Source: Empedobacter sp036647415
Lineage (GTDB): Bacteria > Bacteroidota > Bacteroidia > Flavobacteriales > Weeksellaceae
Assembly (NCBI RefSeq): GCF_036647415.1
Contig: NZ_JAVXKG010000001.1
Coordinates: 138,289-202,288 of the forward strand
DNA: 64,000 nucleotides
Direction: 5' to 3'
The notes under the pieces were generated by a model. That model was not told the origin of the DNA. It searched no databases and saw only the letters and a list, made by a program, of their open reading frames with translations. How positions within the stretch are numbered: the first letter of the stretch is position 1; each line of letters begins with the position of its first letter. Made by a program: the position numbers and the translations under genes. Positions 27,895 to 36,344 of this stretch are shown one piece after another.

Positions 27895-28073
27895 CTTAAA
27901 TATCTTTAAATAATTTGTTTGATTAAATTCTGAGTGTAAAATTATATCAAGTCAAAATAAAAAAACATATTATAAATTAAAATGGTTTATAAATAATTAA
28001 TTTTAAATCATAATAATACTTTTTAATTAAATATTTAAACTAAAATTATCAATATTATTTAAAATTTAAAATA

Positions 28074-28105
28074 AAAAAAAGTCAATTCTTATCGAATTGA
28101 CTTTT
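28074..28105 (-). terminator. Terminator after rpiB
   Basis: A 12-bp perfect stem (28077-28088 with 28094-28105) with a 5-base loop; the A run before it gives the U tract on the minus strand. Confidence 0.85.
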
Positions 28106-28127
28106 CTATCTATAATGTATTTAAGAT

Positions 28128-28568
28128 TTATCCATTATATGCACACGCAATTTTATCAACGCGAGTTTGGTGACGACCACCTTCAAAATCTGTAGACAAA
28201 AATGTAGTAACAATTTCTTCTGCATACTCATACGCTATAAATCGCGCAGGCAAAGTCAATACATTTGCATTATTGTGTTGACGAGATAACTTGGCAATAT
28301 CCGTCATCCAGCACAATGCAGCACGAATTCCTTGGTGTTTATTTGCAGTCATTGTAACGCCTTGCGCACTACCACAAACCAAAATTCCGAAATCTGCTTT
28401 TCCATCTTCCACAGCTTTTGCCGTTGGGTGTGCAAAATCAGGGTAATCAACACTTGCTGTTGAGAACGTTCCAAAATCCTCAACCTCAAATCCTTGACTT
28501 GTTAAAAAGGGTACTAATTTCTCCTTATAATCGAACCCAGCATGGTCCGCTCCGATTGCAATTTTCAT
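28128..28568 (-). CDS. rpiB: Ribose-5-phosphate isomerase B
   Basis: RpiB interconverts ribose 5-phosphate and ribulose 5-phosphate in the pentose phosphate pathway. The 146-residue protein begins with IGADHAGF and has the active Cys in VCGSAQG with HNNANVLTLP and RHQTRVDKI, all standard for the RpiB family. Galactose-6-phosphate isomerase subunits are the alternative, but those come as LacA/LacB pairs and none is here. No exact promoter element was found upstream. Confidence 0.94.
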   Translation of the reverse strand: MKIAIGADHAGFDYKEKLVPFLTSQGFEVEDFGTFSTASVDYPDFAHPTAKAVEDGKADFGILVCGSAQGVTMTANKHQGIRAALCWMTDIAKLSRQHNNANVLTLPARFIAYEYAEEIVTTFLSTDFEGGRHQTRVDKIACAYNG

Positions 28569-28837
28569 TTAATTAACAGGTGTTTTTGTTGTTTTTGTTT
28601 AAATAATTGTAAATCAAATGTTAAGTAAGATTAACAATTTGTTAAAAGATGACTGAATAATTCTAATAAGTTTTCGATAGAAAAATTTGGAATTCTGATC
28701 TCAAAATGCAATTAGAAAAATATCAATACAAGTCAAGTAAAACTTTTCATTTTGGCACGAAAGATTTACACATCGTTATGAATAGTTTTAACAAAACTTC
28801 TTTTTAACAAAAGCTGTTTATTAACTAAAATCACAAA

Positions 28838-29029
28838 TTGTTAATAGCATATCTAACTCTTTCATTACAAAACAAAATTACAAATAATAGCTTGTTAATT
28901 GGTACTAAATAAAATTTATCTCACTTTAGTTATACACATATTAACAGTGCTAATAGTAATAACATATTTTTCTTTTTTTTAATTTTAAAAAATTATTAAT
29001 CTATTATAATATTTATGAATTGTTAATAG
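28838..29029 (+). repeat. TTGTTAATAG repeats, left of pgk
   Basis: TTGTTAATAG occurs exactly at 28838-28847 and 29020-29029, with the shorter TTGTTAAT at 28892-28899. The same 10-mer recurs on the other side of pgk. The function is unknown; it could be a protein-binding site. Confidence 0.5.
28930..28938 (+). promoter_or_regulatory. DnaA-box-like 9-mer
   Basis: TTATACACA equals the R2-type DnaA box of E. coli (consensus TTATNCACA). A single 9-mer is weak evidence, but it lies in a repeat-rich AT-rich gap. Confidence 0.3.
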
Positions 29030-29056
29030 TTGAAAATTGAAAATTGAATGGAATGA

Positions 29057-29091
29057 TTTTGATCTCGAAAATGAAAGTTTCATTACTTTTG
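29057..29091 (+). promoter_or_regulatory. pgk promoter
   Basis: TTTTG at 29057-29061 and TACTTTTG at 29084-29091 (exact TAnnTTTG) are separated by 22 bases and lie 26 bases before the pgk ATG. It is one of the best matches to the Bacteroidota promoter in the window. Confidence 0.65.
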
Positions 29092-29117
29092 TGTAATTCA
29101 AAAAATCAAAATAAACG

Positions 29118-30308
29118 ATGAAAACAATTAACGACTTCAATTTCGAAAATAAAAAAGCATTGATCCGTGTAGATTTCAATGTCCCACAAGACGAAAACTT
29201 AAATGTTACCGATGATACACGTATAAGAGCTGCTAAACCAACGATAGACAAAATATTGAAAGATGGTGGCGCTGTAATCTTAATGAGTCATCTGGGACGC
29301 CCAAAAGGCGAATTCAACGATAAATATTCATTAAAACATATTGCTTCTAAAATTTCTGAAATTCTTGGCGTTGATGTTATCGTTGCGAATGATGTAATTG
29401 GCGATGATGCAAAACAAAAAGTGAATAATCTAAAACCAGGCCAAATTTTATTGTTAGAAAACGTACGTTTTCACAACGAAGAAGAAAATGGTGATTCAGA
29501 TTTTGCGAAACAATTGGCTGCATTTGGAGATATTTATGTGAATGACGCTTTCGGAACTGCACATCGTGCACATGCTTCGACTGCAATTATCGCAGAATTT
29601 TTCCCAGAAAATAAAGTTTTTGGTTTGTTAATGGAACAAGAATTAACAGCTATCAACAAAGTGTTAACTGATGGAGAAAAACCTGTAACAGCAGTACTTG
29701 GAGGTGCTAAAGTATCATCTAAAATTACGATTATCAACAATATTTTACCAGTTATTGATAACTTGATTATTGGTGGTGGAATGACTTACACTTTTGTAAA
29801 AGCAAAAGGCGGGAAAATAGGAAATTCATTAGTAGAAAATGATAAATTAGATTTAGCATTAGAGATTTTAGAAGAATGTAAAAAACACAATGTAAATGTG
29901 TATTTGCCAGTAGATAATGTAATTGCAGATAATTTTAGCAACGATGCTAATGTGCAAACTGTTCCTTCGGACGAAATTCCAGACGGTTGGATGGGAATGG
30001 ATGTTGGTGTAGAATCTTCTAAAGTTTTTGCAGAAGTGATCAATAATTCTAAAACTATTTTGTGGAATGGTCCATTAGGTGTTTTCGAAATGTCAAATTT
30101 TGCAAAAGGAACAATCGCTTTAGGTGATGCAATTGCAGAATCGACTAAAAACGGTGCATTTTCATTAGTTGGTGGTGGAGATTCTGTTGCATTTGTAAAA
30201 CAATTTGGTTACGACGACAAAGTAAGCTACGTTTCTACCGGTGGTGGAGCAATGTTAGAATCTTTGGAAGGAAGAGAATTACCAGGAGTTGCGGCAATTC
30301 TAAAATAA
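29118..30308 (+). CDS. pgk: Phosphoglycerate kinase
   Basis: Pgk makes ATP from 1,3-bisphosphoglycerate in glycolysis. The 396-residue protein has the N-domain substrate loops (RVDFNVPQDE at about 18-27, MSHLGRPKG near 56-64) and the C-terminal GGGDSVAFVKQFG and STGGGAMLE hinge segments. Length and start are canonical. It stands alone between two long non-coding gaps, with its own promoter and terminator. Confidence 0.98.
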   Translation: MKTINDFNFENKKALIRVDFNVPQDENLNVTDDTRIRAAKPTIDKILKDGGAVILMSHLGRPKGEFNDKYSLKHIASKISEILGVDVIVANDVIGDDAKQKVNNLKPGQILLLENVRFHNEEENGDSDFAKQLAAFGDIYVNDAFGTAHRAHASTAIIAEFFPENKVFGLLMEQELTAINKVLTDGEKPVTAVLGGAKVSSKITIINNILPVIDNLIIGGGMTYTFVKAKGGKIGNSLVENDKLDLALEILEECKKHNVNVYLPVDNVIADNFSNDANVQTVPSDEIPDGWMGMDVGVESSKVFAEVINNSKTILWNGPLGVFEMSNFAKGTIALGDAIAESTKNGAFSLVGGGDSVAFVKQFGYDDKVSYVSTGGGAMLESLEGRELPGVAAILK

Positions 30309-30335
30309 AGAAAATCAAAATTTCAAGATAATTCT

Positions 30336-30362
30336 AAGTCGGGCATTTGCTCGACTTTTTTT
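30336..30362 (+). terminator. Terminator after pgk
   Basis: A 9-bp stem with one G-T pair (30336-30344 with 30349-30357), an ATTT loop and a run of seven Ts from 30356. Confidence 0.82.
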
Positions 30363-30440
30363 ATGCCTTATTGTTAAATCATTATGAACTTGTTTCAGAA
30401 TCAAATTAAATGAGAAACTGAGTTTATTTCAGTTTCATAA

Positions 30441-30653
30441 TTGTTAATAGTATTTTATTGATATTAAGTGAATTAACTACTTTTTAACTGAGTTATAAAA
30501 AGAATGTTTATAGCTTGATTAATTACTCAAATTGTTAATAGTAAATAATTCAATATAAATAAATTAAAAAGTTATAAATAGACTTTATCAAAAGTTGTGA
30601 ATAAAGGTTTTATTTCAAATTTATTTACTTTAATAGATTAAAATTGTTAATAA
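30441..30653 (+). repeat. TTGTTAATAG repeats, right of pgk
   Basis: Exact copies of TTGTTAATAG lie at 30441-30450 and 30532-30541, with the variant TTGTTAATAA at 30644-30653. Looser relatives occur at 30371 and 30707. Confidence 0.5.
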
Positions 30654-30697
30654 TAAATAATTGATTAACAATAAATTAAAAAGTAATTAAGATAGTT
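30530..30697 (+). repeat. Pair of imperfect ~50-base direct repeats
   Basis: The segments 30530-30582 and 30642-30697 align over about 50 bases. Both begin AAATTGTTAATA, continue with TAAATAATT and share ATAAATTAAAAAGT. They start about 112 bases apart. The region between them carries a DnaA-box-like 9-mer. Confidence 0.45.
30596..30604 (-). promoter_or_regulatory. DnaA-box-like 9-mer
   Basis: TGTGAATAA is the reverse complement of TTATTCACA, which fits TTATNCACA. It lies between the two direct repeats. As a single 9-mer it is weak evidence. Confidence 0.3.
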
Positions 30698-30790
30698 TAT
30701 GAAGAATTGTTAAGATTAAAATTTAACTATAAATAGCTATTTTATTTCAATAAAGGTTTGTTATATTCGTAAAGATTTAAGAATCAACCT

Positions 30791-31942
30791 ATGAATGAAT
30801 TTGAACAACGACTTAACGAAGTTGAAAACCATTTACTACACAATGATCTCGATTTGGGGTATCGACGCCTAATTGATTGCGTGTTAGATTTGGGTGAAAA
30901 ATCGTTTTATCAAGAAATAATTAATTATTCTGACCAATATTATTCCATCAATTCTACGGATGAAAACAAGAAAAATTTGGCTTTACAATTGGTCGAAAAA
31001 TTAAAACTTGCTTCTCCTCCTACTTTCCACGAATCAGAAATTTTGATTTCGACCAAACAAGTTGAAAAAGCTTATCATCGTAGAAATTTTAAACTTCATC
31101 CTATTACATTCAATTTGCAATCGCGTGAAGTTGTAGGTTTGGTTGGTGAAAATGGAAATGGAAAAACAACTTTACTCCGTTTGATTTGTGGTGAATTAAA
31201 ACCAACTGCTGGCGAAATAAATTATCATTTTTCTGATTCAAAACCATTTAGTTATGAGTTGAAAACAAAATTGGTTTATGTGCCGCAGCGAATAGAGGTT
31301 TTGTACGGATCGTTGATGCAGAATTTGCAATTTACATTGGCATGTTATGATACAAATCCTAATGAAAACTGGTTGTTGGCAAATGTAATGTTGGCGCGTT
31401 TGGGACTTTGGCCGTACAAGGATTTGCAATGGCGACAATTGTCTTCGGGTTATAAAATGCGATTCGAATTGGCACGAACTTTACTTCGTCGTCCAAAAGT
31501 ATTGTTGTTAGACGAACCTTTGGCGAATTTGGATATTTTGGCACAACAAATTATTCTGGAAGATTTGAAATTTTTATCACAATCTATCCGAAATCCATTT
31601 GGCGTTATTTTGAGTTCTCAACAATTGTATGAAGTAGAAAAAGTATCAACAGAAGTTTTGTTTTTAGAACAAGGAAAGCTTAAAATACAAGGAGATAAAG
31701 ATGATTTGGAAGGAGATTTTACAATCATTGAAATTGATGTGAATAACAGTAAAGATGAGTTATTAACAGCTTTGTCAAAGTTAGAAATTAAACAAATCAA
31801 GTTTAACGGAGGTTCGTATATCGCTTATTTTGATACAGAAATTTCGATGAATAATGTTTTTGCAGAAATCGGAAAATCTGATTTACAGGTAAAATATATT
31901 CGTGATATTTCGAAATCAAGTCGTCGCTTTTTTGTCAATTAA
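30791..31942 (+). CDS. ABC transporter ATP-binding protein with extra N-terminal helical domain
   Basis: The 383-residue protein has an N-terminal helical region (1-85) not found in ordinary ABC ATPases, an ABC domain (about 86-300) and a C-terminal extension. It has Walker A GENGNGKT at 119-126, signature LSSGY at 217-221 (instead of LSGGQ) and Walker B LLLDEP with Asp241-Glu242. A D-loop Leu-Asp follows. It is followed after 12 bases by a polytopic membrane protein, so the pair probably forms an ABC-2-like exporter. The substrate is unknown. Confidence 0.85.
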   Translation: MNEFEQRLNEVENHLLHNDLDLGYRRLIDCVLDLGEKSFYQEIINYSDQYYSINSTDENKKNLALQLVEKLKLASPPTFHESEILISTKQVEKAYHRRNFKLHPITFNLQSREVVGLVGENGNGKTTLLRLICGELKPTAGEINYHFSDSKPFSYELKTKLVYVPQRIEVLYGSLMQNLQFTLACYDTNPNENWLLANVMLARLGLWPYKDLQWRQLSSGYKMRFELARTLLRRPKVLLLDEPLANLDILAQQIILEDLKFLSQSIRNPFGVILSSQQLYEVEKVSTEVLFLEQGKLKIQGDKDDLEGDFTIIEIDVNNSKDELLTALSKLEIKQIKFNGGSYIAYFDTEISMNNVFAEIGKSDLQVKYIRDISKSSRRFFVN

Positions 31943-31954
31943 AACCAACTTACT

Positions 31955-33706
31955 ATGTTCAAAAAATTAAATCAAACTTTAATAACAAAGTATCCGCTGA
32001 TTTGGAATCTGAAATTTATTTGGATTTTGTTGACAGTTTTAGTTTTCAACTTGATTGCGCTTATCAACGGTTTTTTATTTTTCAATAAAAAATCTCAACT
32101 GCAAGAAAGTGCACTTTATGAAGTTTTTTACAACTCAGGAATTGCAGTTTTTTATGTGCTAATTGGTGTAATTATTACTGTGATTTGGCTCTATTTTTAC
32201 ATTAAAAATAATCGTTTTAAATCAAATTTTCCAACTTCGAGAAATTATTTGTTCAAAGAATTTTTAGCTGTTTTCTTCATATTCTTTTTGATGTTTTATG
32301 TGCCAAATTCGTTCAAAACTGGTTTGAAATTGCGTGTTTCAAATTATTTGAGCGAAGAACAATATTTGAAAGATATTGATGTGATAAATCGTACGCAAGG
32401 TTTTACACTTCAATCAGATTTAGGATACAATAGTTATTCGAGAAATTTAGCTGTTCCAGCTTTTGATTCGTTGGTTTCGGAAAAAGAGACAAAAGAATTG
32501 TATGACCTTAATAGTAGATTAATTAAAGAAAAAGATTCTACACGTTACATTGCTCCTTTTTTAGAGCCATATTTCCGAAATTCGGAATTTAGAATATTAT
32601 TAGCAAATCATTTTCCAGATAGAAAAAGTTATACTAATATTGATTTTGTAAATTCTTATTCACCGTTAAAAAAATCATCTAAAGATCAAAGTTATCCAAT
32701 AGATAATACGATTTATGAAACAGCAAGATCACCAGAAGAAGCTGCTCGTGAAGCATCTTATGCTGTAGATTCAGCTGCTGTACAAGCAACAACAGATCAA
32801 CCAGAAACTTATTACAACTTAGCGAGTTTGTATAATTATAGTTTTTTGGCTTTTCAAAATCCGAAAAATTCTACTTTAAATCATCAATTTTATGATGAAC
32901 AATGGATTGCTTTGCTGCAAAAAAATGATCGAAAAGAAATTGAAAATTTATTGAATAATTATACTGATTTACTGAAAAAACAAGAAATTGGTTATCAATT
33001 CGAACACAAGAAATGGATAGATTATCTTCCTCAATATCCTTATTATTTTATTGATAATAAACTTCAAGAAGAGCATAAAGATGTAATTGATAAAAAAAAT
33101 AAAAAAGATTATATCAACCAAGATAGTTTAAACCAAATTTACACGAACATAGAGTTTGCAAAATACAATTCTACTTGGTTAGAACATATAGAATACTATT
33201 TATTAATCGCTTTAATACTTACAGTTCTTATTATAACATTCAGATTTAGCACATTCAAAGTGTGGTTAATTTCATTAATTGGTGCAGGAATTTTGGCAAT
33301 CTTAGGAAGCGTTTTCGGAATTTCTATAGATGCAAGTATCGGTTATACACAATTTACGCCTTACATTATTGTGTTTATTTTTTACATTGCATTTATAACT
33401 ATTACAATTTTTGGTTTGCGTAACAAAAAATACAAAGTATTAACAGGTATTAATCTTAATTGGTTTGTTGCAACTAATATTTTTATTGGAATTATGATGC
33501 TAAGTTTTTATACAGATATTCGCAATGAGATGTTGTATGATGGCGTAGATGGAAGTTTATACGATTTTAAAGCAACAAATCCAGAGATGATAATGTTAAA
33601 TAAAATTGCAGAAATTTTCTTGTTTATCAATCCGATATTATTTATCATAAGTTTTTATTTTATTATTAATCTTTACAAAAAATGGCAAGCAATGCCAGAA
33701 GAATAA
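31955..33706 (+). CDS. Polytopic membrane protein with large extracytoplasmic domain, ABC partner
   Basis: The 583-residue protein has three N-terminal membrane helices (about 20-44, 63-85 and 103-122), a ~285-residue hydrophilic domain and about five C-terminal helices (about 414-430, 435-457, 468-489, 503-521 and 549-575). This 3+5 layout around an extracytoplasmic domain resembles ABC-2 type permeases. No known family was recognised. It is translated 12 bases after the ABC ATPase gene and is followed by a terminator, so the two form a bicistronic unit. Confidence 0.7.
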   Translation: MFKKLNQTLITKYPLIWNLKFIWILLTVLVFNLIALINGFLFFNKKSQLQESALYEVFYNSGIAVFYVLIGVIITVIWLYFYIKNNRFKSNFPTSRNYLFKEFLAVFFIFFLMFYVPNSFKTGLKLRVSNYLSEEQYLKDIDVINRTQGFTLQSDLGYNSYSRNLAVPAFDSLVSEKETKELYDLNSRLIKEKDSTRYIAPFLEPYFRNSEFRILLANHFPDRKSYTNIDFVNSYSPLKKSSKDQSYPIDNTIYETARSPEEAAREASYAVDSAAVQATTDQPETYYNLASLYNYSFLAFQNPKNSTLNHQFYDEQWIALLQKNDRKEIENLLNNYTDLLKKQEIGYQFEHKKWIDYLPQYPYYFIDNKLQEEHKDVIDKKNKKDYINQDSLNQIYTNIEFAKYNSTWLEHIEYYLLIALILTVLIITFRFSTFKVWLISLIGAGILAILGSVFGISIDASIGYTQFTPYIIVFIFYIAFITITIFGLRNKKYKVLTGINLNWFVATNIFIGIMMLSFYTDIRNEMLYDGVDGSLYDFKATNPEMIMLNKIAEIFLFINPILFIISFYFIINLYKKWQAMPEE

Positions 33707-33712
33707 AAAATG

Positions 33713-33740
33713 GAAAAGCGAGCTAAATGGCTCGCTTTTC
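33713..33740 (+). terminator. Hairpin terminator after the ABC operon
   Basis: An 11-bp perfect stem (33713-33723 with 33730-33740) with a 6-base loop. The T run is only four bases, so termination may be partial. Confidence 0.65.
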
Positions 33741-33917
33741 ACTTGATAATTGAATGAAAATGAATTTTAAAAACTACTTTAAAAAACTTACTTATGAATA
33801 TTGTAACTCGCGCTACAATTAATAACTTTAAAATTCGAAGTAAAACTCTCTATAAAATTTTACTTATTCAATAAATAGAGGTTAACCGTTAAATTTTGTC
33901 GGTAAACATATTTTATT

Positions 33918-34325
33918 TTAAGCTTTCGTGCTTTTTGTACGCTTATTGTCGTTAGAAAATTTTCCGTTTTTCGAATCATTTTTCTTAGATTTCATACGTT
34001 CTTCACGATCTTGTTTGTACTGAGCATATTGTTTTTTATCTAAAATTTGCTCTAATTTAGCATCAAAATCTGCTTTATTACCTTTTGATTTTTCACCTTT
34101 ATCAAGAGAATTTTTCTTTTCAGAATTTCTACTTTCAAGCAACGATTTTACTTTTTCCTTTTGAGATGAAGATAAATTGTATTGATCAAATTTTTTCAAT
34201 TGTTCATCTGTAGAAGGACGTTGTCTTTGTTCCTTTTTTTCTCCAGATTTTTGACCTTGAGGCTTTTCTTGTGCAGATAATGATAATACCATCATCATAC
34301 TTGCTAAAACTAATATTTTTTTCAT
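33918..34325 (-). CDS. Small secreted, highly charged protein
   Basis: The 135-residue protein has a signal peptide ending near residue 18 (SLSAQE) and a mature part very rich in Lys, Glu, Gln and Asp. An amphipathic helical block DEQLKKFDQYNLSSSQKEKV and FDAKLEQILDKKQYAQY are reminiscent of Spy/DUF4890-type periplasmic helical proteins with the LDKKQ repeat. The function is unknown. A chaperone-like or metal-stress role would be a guess. Confidence 0.6.
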   Translation of the reverse strand: MKKILVLASMMMVLSLSAQEKPQGQKSGEKKEQRQRPSTDEQLKKFDQYNLSSSQKEKVKSLLESRNSEKKNSLDKGEKSKGNKADFDAKLEQILDKKQYAQYKQDREERMKSKKNDSKNGKFSNDNKRTKSTKA

Positions 34326-34454
34326 TTTGTTTAAATTTAATTCTTGTTTTTAATTTGTAATTCAAATGTCCAAAACAAAAAAATCTTACAAAAAATATTG
34401 AGGTTAATAATCCTTAATTGTCGGTGAAACAAGAAGTTTCTTAATATAATTAAC

Positions 34455-34482
34455 AAAAAATCCACTCAGTATAGAGTGGATT
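34455..34482 (-). terminator. Terminator after the secreted protein gene at 34504-35094
   Basis: A 9-bp perfect stem (34459-34467 with 34474-34482) has an A run at 34455-34460, which supplies the U tract for the minus strand. Confidence 0.75.
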
Positions 34483-34503
34483 ATAAATTGTATTTAGTAT
34501 AAT

Positions 34504-35094
34504 TTATTTTAATTCTTTTCCTAATAATTTACCTGTAGATTCGTATGCAGAAGCAATTCTACCATACTCCATCACAAAATCATTTTTACCAGAAAGTCCT
34601 TTTACTTTATCTGTTTTTATAGTTAGTAAAACATTAGATGGATTTGCAGTTTCCACAAAAGTCAAAATTGTACTAAGTTTTGCTGGTTCTATTCCAATTC
34701 CTGCATGATAACCAGGATAAATCCAAGTCGTATTAATTATCAATGTATATTTTGCAGAAGTGTTTTTTGCAAATTTTATTTTTTTAGATTTTGTAGTTCC
34801 TTTGATAAATTTATCCAGATAAGTCACATTTTTATTCTCATTCCAAGCTGCAATCCAAGTTTTCCAATATTCTGCACCTCTTTTTGGATTATCTAATACC
34901 TCTTTTTCACGTTTTTTAAGATATTCTGATTCAGAATTATTTTCATTAAAAAACTTTACATCATCAAATTTTAATTCAACATTTACTTCTTTTTGATCTT
35001 TTAAAAAATCTGTATTACCAGATTCTATTTGTAATTTTTGACCAAAAGATAAAAATCCAATCATCATAAAAATAGTCAACAAATAATTTTTCAT
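34504..35094 (-). CDS. Secreted protein of unknown function
   Basis: The 196-residue protein has a signal peptide ending around residue 18 (FLSFGQ) followed by a mixed alpha/beta domain without Cys. The segment YTLIINTTWIYPGYHAGI is hydrophobic and aromatic. It resembles small Bacteroidota-specific exported proteins, but I cannot name a family. The gene is monocistronic, bounded by a terminator and by the moxR-bat promoter region on the opposite side. Confidence 0.6.
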   Translation of the reverse strand: MKNYLLTIFMMIGFLSFGQKLQIESGNTDFLKDQKEVNVELKFDDVKFFNENNSESEYLKKREKEVLDNPKRGAEYWKTWIAAWNENKNVTYLDKFIKGTTKSKKIKFAKNTSAKYTLIINTTWIYPGYHAGIGIEPAKLSTILTFVETANPSNVLLTIKTDKVKGLSGKNDFVMEYGRIASAYESTGKLLGKELK

Positions 35095-35214
35095 AATTTA
35101 TAATTTTGTTTAAAAATAACGATATTCCTTAATAGAAAGTATTTTTGATTTGAGAATTGTTTTTAATACAAATTTTATTTTTTCTAAATAATTAATTCAA
35201 AACGTTTCCTAGAC

Positions 35215-35222
35215 TACATTTG
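35215..35222 (+). promoter_or_regulatory. -7 element for the moxR-bat operon
   Basis: TACATTTG fits TAnnTTTG exactly and lies 113 bases before the moxR start, giving a leader of about 108 bases. Confidence 0.45.
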
Positions 35223-35335
35223 TCTTAACAAAGTTTAACAATATTGTAGGAAAGTTTTACACTCTAATTTAATTGAAATTATTAATTTTAGAGGAAATTT
35301 GAATAAAATCTATAAACACTAATTTCAACGAAATT

Positions 35336-36319
35336 TTGGATATACAACTTTTAAACCAACAGATTGAAGCGAAAAGCGAAAGCATCGCACGCTTAACTTC
35401 AGAAATTAATAAAACCATTATTGGACAAGAAAAAATGGTCGAAAGTCTTTTGATCGGCTTGTTAGGAAACGGACACGTTTTATTGGAAGGTGTTCCTGGA
35501 TTAGCAAAAACTTTAGCCATCAAAACTTTGTCTGATGCTGTTGACGGATCTTTTTCTCGTATTCAGTTTACACCCGATTTGTTGCCTGCCGATGTGGTTG
35601 GTACATTGATTTATAATGTAAAAGAAAACGATTTCCGTATCAAAAAAGGACCAATTTTCGCCAATTTTGTGTTAGCAGATGAGATTAACCGTTCGCCTGC
35701 AAAAGTGCAATCTGCTTTGTTAGAGGCAATGCAAGAGCGCCAAGTAACAATTGGAGACGAAACATATCCGCTACAAAAACCTTTCTTGGTTTTGGCAACT
35801 CAAAATCCTGTGGAACAAGAAGGAACTTATCCTTTACCAGAAGCACAAGTTGACCGTTTTATGTTAAAAACTGTGATTACTTATCCAGAATTTGAGGCAG
35901 AGCGTTTGATTTTGAGAAACTCTATTAATCAAACTTTTCCGAAGATTGAAAAAGTAATTACGATTCAAGAATTGTTGGATGCTCGCGAAACAGTGAAACA
36001 AGTTTACATGGACGAAAAAATAGAAAAATATATTTTGGATATTATTTTCGCTACTCGTTTTCCAGAAAAAGTTGGATTAGAAAAATTAGTACCAATGATT
36101 TCCTTTGGTTCTTCGCCTCGTGGATCTATCAATTTGGCTCAAGCGGCTAAGGTTTATGCCTTTTTACGCAAGCGTGCTTATGTTATTCCAGACGATGTAC
36201 GTGCAATGGCAAAAGATGTTTTGCGCCACCGTATCGGAATTAGTTACGAAGCAGAAGCGGAAAATGTAACACCAGAAGAAATTATTGATAATATTCTTAA
36301 CGTTGTTCCAGTTCCTTAG
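35336..36319 (+). CDS. MoxR family AAA+ ATPase (bat operon)
   Basis: The 327-residue protein has Walker A GVPGLAKT at 52-59, the QFTPDLLPADVVGT block, Walker B VLADEIN and the ATQNPVEQEGTYPLPEAQVDRF sensor region, all typical of the MRP subfamily of MoxR. It likely acts as a chaperone that remodels or activates the VWA proteins encoded downstream. The start is a TTG at 35336; no ATG is available at the family start. It opens an operon of seven genes that ends at 42894. Confidence 0.95.
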   Translation: MDIQLLNQQIEAKSESIARLTSEINKTIIGQEKMVESLLIGLLGNGHVLLEGVPGLAKTLAIKTLSDAVDGSFSRIQFTPDLLPADVVGTLIYNVKENDFRIKKGPIFANFVLADEINRSPAKVQSALLEAMQERQVTIGDETYPLQKPFLVLATQNPVEQEGTYPLPEAQVDRFMLKTVITYPEFEAERLILRNSINQTFPKIEKVITIQELLDARETVKQVYMDEKIEKYILDIIFATRFPEKVGLEKLVPMISFGSSPRGSINLAQAAKVYAFLRKRAYVIPDDVRAMAKDVLRHRIGISYEAEAENVTPEEIIDNILNVVPVP

Positions 36320-36344
36320 GTCAATCTCAAAAATCAATTAAACT

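Larger units (their letters stand above)
28569..29117. other. Long AT-rich gap upstream of pgk
   Basis: These 549 bases contain no credible gene. They hold the TTGTTAATAG repeats listed separately, an inverted repeat TTAACAATTTGTTAA at 28631-28645, one DnaA-box-like 9-mer at 28930-28938, and the pgk promoter. In 28741-28980 C exceeds G on the plus strand (34 to 19). Confidence 0.5.
30309..30790. other. Long AT-rich gap downstream of pgk
   Basis: These 482 bases hold the pgk terminator, the TTGTTAATAG repeats, two imperfect ~50-base direct repeats, and one DnaA-box-like 9-mer. No gene is seen. In 30421-30780 G exceeds C on the plus strand (38 to 18), the reverse of the gap on the other side of pgk. 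Confidence 0.5.

Noticed and set aside
28569..29117. Hidden protein-coding gene in the gap upstream of pgk
   Set aside because: All frames on both strands are broken by stops at short distances, and the open minus-strand frame overlapping pgk has no signal of its own.
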